From positions 1 to 10,419 of the forward strand of contig JANWKK010000076.1 in NCBI GenBank assembly GCA_025451425.1: 10,419 bases of DNA, given 5' to 3'. The notes beneath the pieces are model-generated. The model was given only the letters and a program-made list of their open reading frames with translations. It was not told the DNA's origin and searched no databases. Below are positions 7,121-10,419 of this stretch, piece after piece; the first letter of the stretch is position 1; each line of letters begins with the position of its first letter. The position numbers and the translations under genes are program-made. The DNA is from Gemmatimonadaceae bacterium. GTDB lineage: Bacteria > Gemmatimonadota > Gemmatimonadetes > Gemmatimonadales > Gemmatimonadaceae.

Positions 7121-8413
7121 CCGTTCGACAACCATCGCATGTCCCATCCCGCCGGCCGCGCACACCGTCATGAGTCCAAACTGCCCATCGCGCCGGCGCA
7201 GTTCGTTCACGAGCGTCGTTATGATCCGCCCTCCCGTCGCACCGAACGGGTGCCCGATCGAGATCGAACCGCCCATCACGTTGAGACGCTCCGGATCGAC
7301 TTCGCCGACCGGCGTCGAGAAGCCGGCCCGACGCGCCCATTCTGGCGAGACAAATCCTTCGAGATTGCACAGCACCTGCGCGGCGAACGCTTCGTGCATC
7401 TCGACGAGATCCATGTCCGCGAGCGTCAGACCCGCTCGCTTCAGCGCAACCGGCGCCGCAAGGACGGGACCCATGAGGAGCTGCTCGCCCGGATCCAGCG
7501 CCGCGTACGCGTACGAGCGAATGAACGCGAGCGGTTCGTAGCCTAACGATTTCGCATGCGCCTCGCTCATGAGCAGAACCGCGCTCGCGCCATCGGTCAG
7601 CGGCGACGAGTTGCCTGCCGTGACCGTGCCGTAGCGGCGATCGAACACCGGCTTGAGCGCCGCGAGCTGTTCGAGCGAGGAATCGGTGCGGATCCCGTTG
7701 TCGGACGACAGCGCCTTCTCGAACTTTGGCGGCAGATAGACCGGGACGATCTCCGCCGTTAGGCGGCAGTCGCGTGTCCCCGCTGCGGCGAGCTCGTGTG
7801 ACCGCAGCGCGAACTCGTCCTGCGCCTCGCGCGAGATGTGGTTGATCTTGGCCATCTTCTCGGCCGACTCGCCCATCGACTCACCGGTCGTCGGCTCCGC
7901 AATCGCCGGGGTGATCGGGACGAGATCCTTCGGCCGGAACGAGCCGATGATCTTCAGTCGCTGCGCCGGACTCTTCGCGCGGCTCAAAGCGACGAGCTTC
8001 TCGGACATCCCTCGCGAGTGCAGAATCGGCACATTCGATAAGGACTCCGCGCCACCGGCGATGATCACGTCGTGGTGGACGAGCACGATCTGGTCGGCCG
8101 CGTCCGTGATCGCTTGATTGGCCGACGCGCATGCTCGGCTCACGGTGTACGCCTCTGTGCCCTTCGGCAGCATCGGCATCAGCGCTATCTCACGCGCGAT
8201 GTTCGGCGCGATCACGGATGGCACGACGGTCCCGTACACCACGGCGTCGACGTGCTTCCCGTCGAGATTTGTGCGCTGCACAAGCTCCGCGACGGCGAAC
8301 TTGCCAAGCTCGATCGCCGTGAAATCCTTGAGCGCCGTGCTTGCCTTCGCGAACGGTGTCCGCACACCGGCCACGACCGCGACGCGGCGTCCGTTCGCTC
8401 CGAGCGTTGCCAT
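7112..8413 (-). CDS. fadI: Acetyl-CoA C-acyltransferase (3-ketoacyl-CoA thiolase, FadI type)
   Basis: Cleaves 3-ketoacyl-CoA with CoA to give acetyl-CoA and a shortened acyl-CoA, the last step of beta-oxidation. The 433-aa length fits FadI (436 in E. coli) rather than FadA (about 390). All thiolase landmarks are present: nucleophile Cys95 in SRACASANQA, the loop GGAESLSNVP (120-129), His340 in EMHEAFAAQ, His388 in GHPFGATGG and the acid-base Cys418 in CAAGGMGHA. The insertion between about 130 and 190 is the long loop seen in the FadI/trifunctional-beta type. The ATG at 8413 is preceded immediately by GAGG (8417-8414), unusually close for a ribosome binding site. The stop codon TAG lies within a GGGCTAGGG repeat, so the end of the protein borders the repeat array. 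It should be co-transcribed with fadJ 133 bases downstream. Confidence 0.95.
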   Translation of the reverse strand: MATLGANGRRVAVVAGVRTPFAKASTALKDFTAIELGKFAVAELVQRTNLDGKHVDAVVYGTVVPSVIAPNIAREIALMPMLPKGTEAYTVSRACASANQAITDAADQIVLVHHDVIIAGGAESLSNVPILHSRGMSEKLVALSRAKSPAQRLKIIGSFRPKDLVPITPAIAEPTTGESMGESAEKMAKINHISREAQDEFALRSHELAAAGTRDCRLTAEIVPVYLPPKFEKALSSDNGIRTDSSLEQLAALKPVFDRRYGTVTAGNSSPLTDGASAVLLMSEAHAKSLGYEPLAFIRSYAYAALDPGEQLLMGPVLAAPVALKRAGLTLADMDLVEMHEAFAAQVLCNLEGFVSPEWARRAGFSTPVGEVDPERLNVMGGSISIGHPFGATGGRIITTLVNELRRRDGQFGLMTVCAAGGMGHAMVVERRG

Positions 8414-8535
8414 CCTCGGAAGTTAGGTGTCGTTGGAAGATGTCACTAGGCTCTCATCGACCAACTTCGTCGACTCTGGTAGCTTCGTGAGACGCGCTCC
8501 CTCGCACGCAGCCTGTCGACCTCCGGGAGGACGAT
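8414..8535. promoter_or_regulatory. Divergent intergenic region between fadI and glpD
   Basis: These 122 bases must hold both the promoter of the minus-strand fadI-fadJ pair and that of plus-strand glpD, unless either is read from further away. I see no consensus -35/-10 pair. A short inverted repeat, TCGAC at 8457-8461 and GTCGA at 8469-8473 (7-base spacer), sits near the middle and could be an operator, but arms this short also arise by chance. The region also holds the glpD ribosome binding site at its right end. Confidence 0.4.
8525..8530 (+). promoter_or_regulatory. Shine-Dalgarno site that fixes a CTG start for glpD
   Basis: GGGAGG lies five bases before CTG at 8536-8538, an ideal spacing. 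No ATG, GTG or TTG exists in this frame between the stop at 8488-8490 and the GTG at 8701, which is already inside the FAD-binding fold. Confidence 0.75.
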
Positions 8536-10197
8536 CTGACCACGACCGCCGCTTCGGGCCGGGCATCGCCGACGGAAGAACGAACTAGGCAGCTCGCGTC
8601 GCTCGCACGCGACGAGTTCGATCTGCTCATCGTTGGTGGCGGCATCACGGGGTGTGGCATTGCGCGCGACGCCGCGCTGCGCGGACTGCGCGCCGCGCTG
8701 GTGGAGAAAGATGACTTTGCGAGCGGCACGTCGAGTCGATCGTCGCGACTCGTGCACGGCGGCTTGCGTTACCTCGAGCATGGCTTTCTGCATCTCGTGT
8801 TCGAGGCCAGTGCCGAGCGCCGACGGCTACTGCGATTGGCGCCGCATCTCGTTCGCCCTCTGGAATTTCTCTGGCCGGTGTACGCGGGCGCCCGCGTCCC
8901 GCAATGGAAGCTCGCCGCCGGACTCACGCTCTATGACGCGCTTGCCCTTTTTCGCAACGTCGGATCGCATCGGCGCCTCAGCGTTCGCCAGATCACAGCG
9001 CGCGAGCCGGAACTGCGGCGCGAGGGGCTCGTCGGCGGCGCGCGTTACTTCGATGCAGCCACCGACGACACACGCCTAACGCTTGCCAACGCCATCGGTG
9101 CACGCGACGCCGGGGCGGTGGTGCTCAATCACGTTCGTGTCACCGAGCTTGTCGTCGAGAGCGACGCGCGGCGAGGGGCCCGAGTCCACGACACCCTCGG
9201 CGGCGCCCATATCGACGTGCGCGCGAGGGTCATCGTCAACGCCACCGGTCCCTGGAGTGACGAGATCCACCGGCTTGGCGCCGAAGCAGCGCCCCCGCGG
9301 ACTGAGGTCCACGGCAGCAAGGGCGTACACATCGCCGTCGCCCGCGAACGGCTGGGTAACCATGGTGCCCTGACGCTGCTCGCACCTAACGATCAGCGGG
9401 TGATGTTCCTTCTGCCCTCGGGACGGCTGACGATCATCGGCACAACGGACACATTCACCGATGCGAACCCGGACGAAGTGCGCGCCAGCGCGACGGACGT
9501 TGCCTATTTGCTCGACGCGGCAAATGCCTTTTTCCCTTCCGCGCGGCTTACGACCACGGACGTCGTGAGTGCGTGGGCCGGCATCCGCCCGCTGATCGCT
9601 GCCGGCGTCGAGAACGCCGATCCGAGTGATGCCTCCCGCGAGCACGCGATCTCGAACAGTGCGAATGGCGTCGTCAGCATCACCGGCGGCAAGCTCACCA
9701 CGTATCGCATCATGGCCGCCGAGGTCGTGGACGTCGTCGCTTCGCGACTCAGTAAAGGCAAAGCGCGTCGTCCGCCGACCAGAAACGCGTCTCTTCCTGG
9801 TGGCGACCTCGCTTATATCGACGAAGCGATTGCTGCCGCCGAGCGCGCGACCGCGGATTCAGAATTGGCAAATCATCTCGTGCGCTCCTATGGCAGCCGT
9901 TGGCCCGCGGTCGCCGACGAGATTGCCGCACCGGGAGGCTCGGAGCGGTTGGCGAGCCTGCCTTATACAATCGGCGAAATGCGTTATGGAGTGCGGTGCG
10001 AGATGGCCTACACACTCGCCGATCTCTTGCTGCGGCGAACCCACCTCGCGTTCGAGACTCGTGATCACGGCACTCAGAGCGCGGAGAAGGTTGCGCGCGC
10101 GATCGCCGATCTCTTGTCGTGGAACGATCGCGACATCGCCGCGGCGGTGGAGGCCTACGCGCGAGACGTGGGCCGGATCTTCGCGATCGAGCCGTAG
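8536..10197 (+). CDS. glpD: Glycerol-3-phosphate dehydrogenase, FAD-dependent (aerobic type)
   Basis: Oxidises glycerol 3-phosphate to dihydroxyacetone phosphate and passes electrons through FAD to quinone at the inner face of the membrane. With the CTG start the protein is 553 aa, like Bacillus GlpD. The FAD fold opens with DLLIVGGGITGCG (29-41, GxGxxG at 34-39), followed by E57 at the end of the second strand. The GlpD signature FASGTSSRSSRLVHGGLRYL lies at 61-80, and ITGGKLTTYR at 382-391. A C-terminal DAO_C helical domain starts near 445 (SYGSRW at 451-456; YTIGEMRYGVRCEMAYTLAD at 477-496). A start at GTG 8701 would remove the dinucleotide-binding motif, so it cannot be right. CTG at 8536 has an excellent Shine-Dalgarno sequence. 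It diverges from fadIJ, which fits use of both parts of lipids. No glycerol kinase or facilitator gene lies in the window. Confidence 0.93.
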   Translation: MTTTAASGRASPTEERTRQLASLARDEFDLLIVGGGITGCGIARDAALRGLRAALVEKDDFASGTSSRSSRLVHGGLRYLEHGFLHLVFEASAERRRLLRLAPHLVRPLEFLWPVYAGARVPQWKLAAGLTLYDALALFRNVGSHRRLSVRQITAREPELRREGLVGGARYFDAATDDTRLTLANAIGARDAGAVVLNHVRVTELVVESDARRGARVHDTLGGAHIDVRARVIVNATGPWSDEIHRLGAEAAPPRTEVHGSKGVHIAVARERLGNHGALTLLAPNDQRVMFLLPSGRLTIIGTTDTFTDANPDEVRASATDVAYLLDAANAFFPSARLTTTDVVSAWAGIRPLIAAGVENADPSDASREHAISNSANGVVSITGGKLTTYRIMAAEVVDVVASRLSKGKARRPPTRNASLPGGDLAYIDEAIAAAERATADSELANHLVRSYGSRWPAVADEIAAPGGSERLASLPYTIGEMRYGVRCEMAYTLADLLLRRTHLAFETRDHGTQSAEKVARAIADLLSWNDRDIAAAVEAYARDVGRIFAIEP

Positions 10198-10419
10198 GGG
10201 TGTCATCCTAGTGGACCCTAATGGAGATGTTCAGAGCAGGCGCTGACCGGCCCGCTGACAAAATCGGGATCGTCCGGGAATTCCGGGAGAGAGCGGAGAT
10301 GAGCTATGAGAGTTTCGGTGAGCCCTGAGATCTGAGCGGTCAGTTCAAGCCCTTTCTAATCGCCGTGTCGGCATCGCACCCACGACAGCGAGCCCAGACG
10401 CGAGAGGCAAGCCGAGAGC
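10198..10419. other. Non-coding tail downstream of glpD
   Basis: No gene is supported here. The base composition is visibly less GC-rich than the glpD gene. There is an AT-centred palindrome GGAATTCC at 10277-10284 within a direct repeat of TCCGGGA, a direct repeat GCTGAC at 10242 and 10254, and a distant inverted pair CTGACCG (10243-10249) / CGGTCAG (10337-10343). No stem followed by a T-run is present, so no standard terminator for glpD is visible. The minus strand has a 45-codon open stretch (10221-10355) without a usable start codon. Confidence 0.5.

Noticed and set aside
8701..8703. GTG at 8701 as the glpD start
   Set aside because: It would delete the GGGITG FAD-binding motif, which is intact in the same frame just upstream.
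8446..8793. Minus-strand 115-codon frame across the fadI-glpD gap
   Set aside because: It covers the conserved FAD-binding start of glpD on the other strand and has no recognisable protein features.
10221..10355. Minus-strand 45-codon open stretch as a small gene
   Set aside because: It has no ATG, GTG or TTG start, no ribosome binding site and weak codon preference; stops bound it on both sides.

Overview
The window is GC-rich (roughly 60-65% by eye) chromosomal DNA from a bacterium. The genes are tightly packed and often overlap by a few bases. The gene content fits Gemmatimonadota or a similar GC-rich environmental phylum: an ECF sigma factor beside a membrane protein with a glycogen-binding (CBM48/E-set) domain, an M14 lipoprotein peptidase, and a monofunctional proline dehydrogenase. 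The phylum call is inference, not proof. Nothing in the window looks like a phage, a CRISPR array, a tRNA or an rRNA.

Layout from left to right. Bases 1-89 hold the start of an unrecognised gene that leaves the window on the minus strand. Bases 114-2767 (minus) hold an M14 zinc-peptidase lipoprotein followed by proline dehydrogenase, joined by a one-base TGATG overlap. Bases 2873-4690 (minus) are a three-gene overlapping unit: an ECF sigma factor, a cysteine-free single-span membrane protein with a C-terminal CBM48-like domain in the usual anti-sigma position, and a small exported protein of unknown function. Bases 4807-8413 (minus) encode fatty-acid beta-oxidation: a FadI-type thiolase, then the FadJ-type hydratase/dehydrogenase. 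They are separated by a G-rich array of GGGCTA-type repeats. Bases 8536-10197 (plus) encode FAD-dependent glycerol-3-phosphate dehydrogenase (GlpD), which most probably starts at CTG. The last 222 bases hold no gene I can support.

Functionally, the right half is a lipid-catabolism block. The thiolase and hydratase/dehydrogenase degrade acyl chains to acetyl-CoA. The divergent glpD feeds glycerol 3-phosphate into glycolysis and the quinone pool. The left half pairs an envelope peptidase with proline oxidation, consistent with using peptides as carbon and energy sources. Between them sits a putative signalling unit in which a carbohydrate-binding module may control a sigma factor.

The points most worth a second look are the sigma/CBM48/exported-protein unit, an over-represented octamer GCCTAACG (six exact copies, on both strands and in different reading frames, often forcing rare codons), the GGGCTA repeat array that supplies the thiolase stop codon, and the CTG start of glpD.
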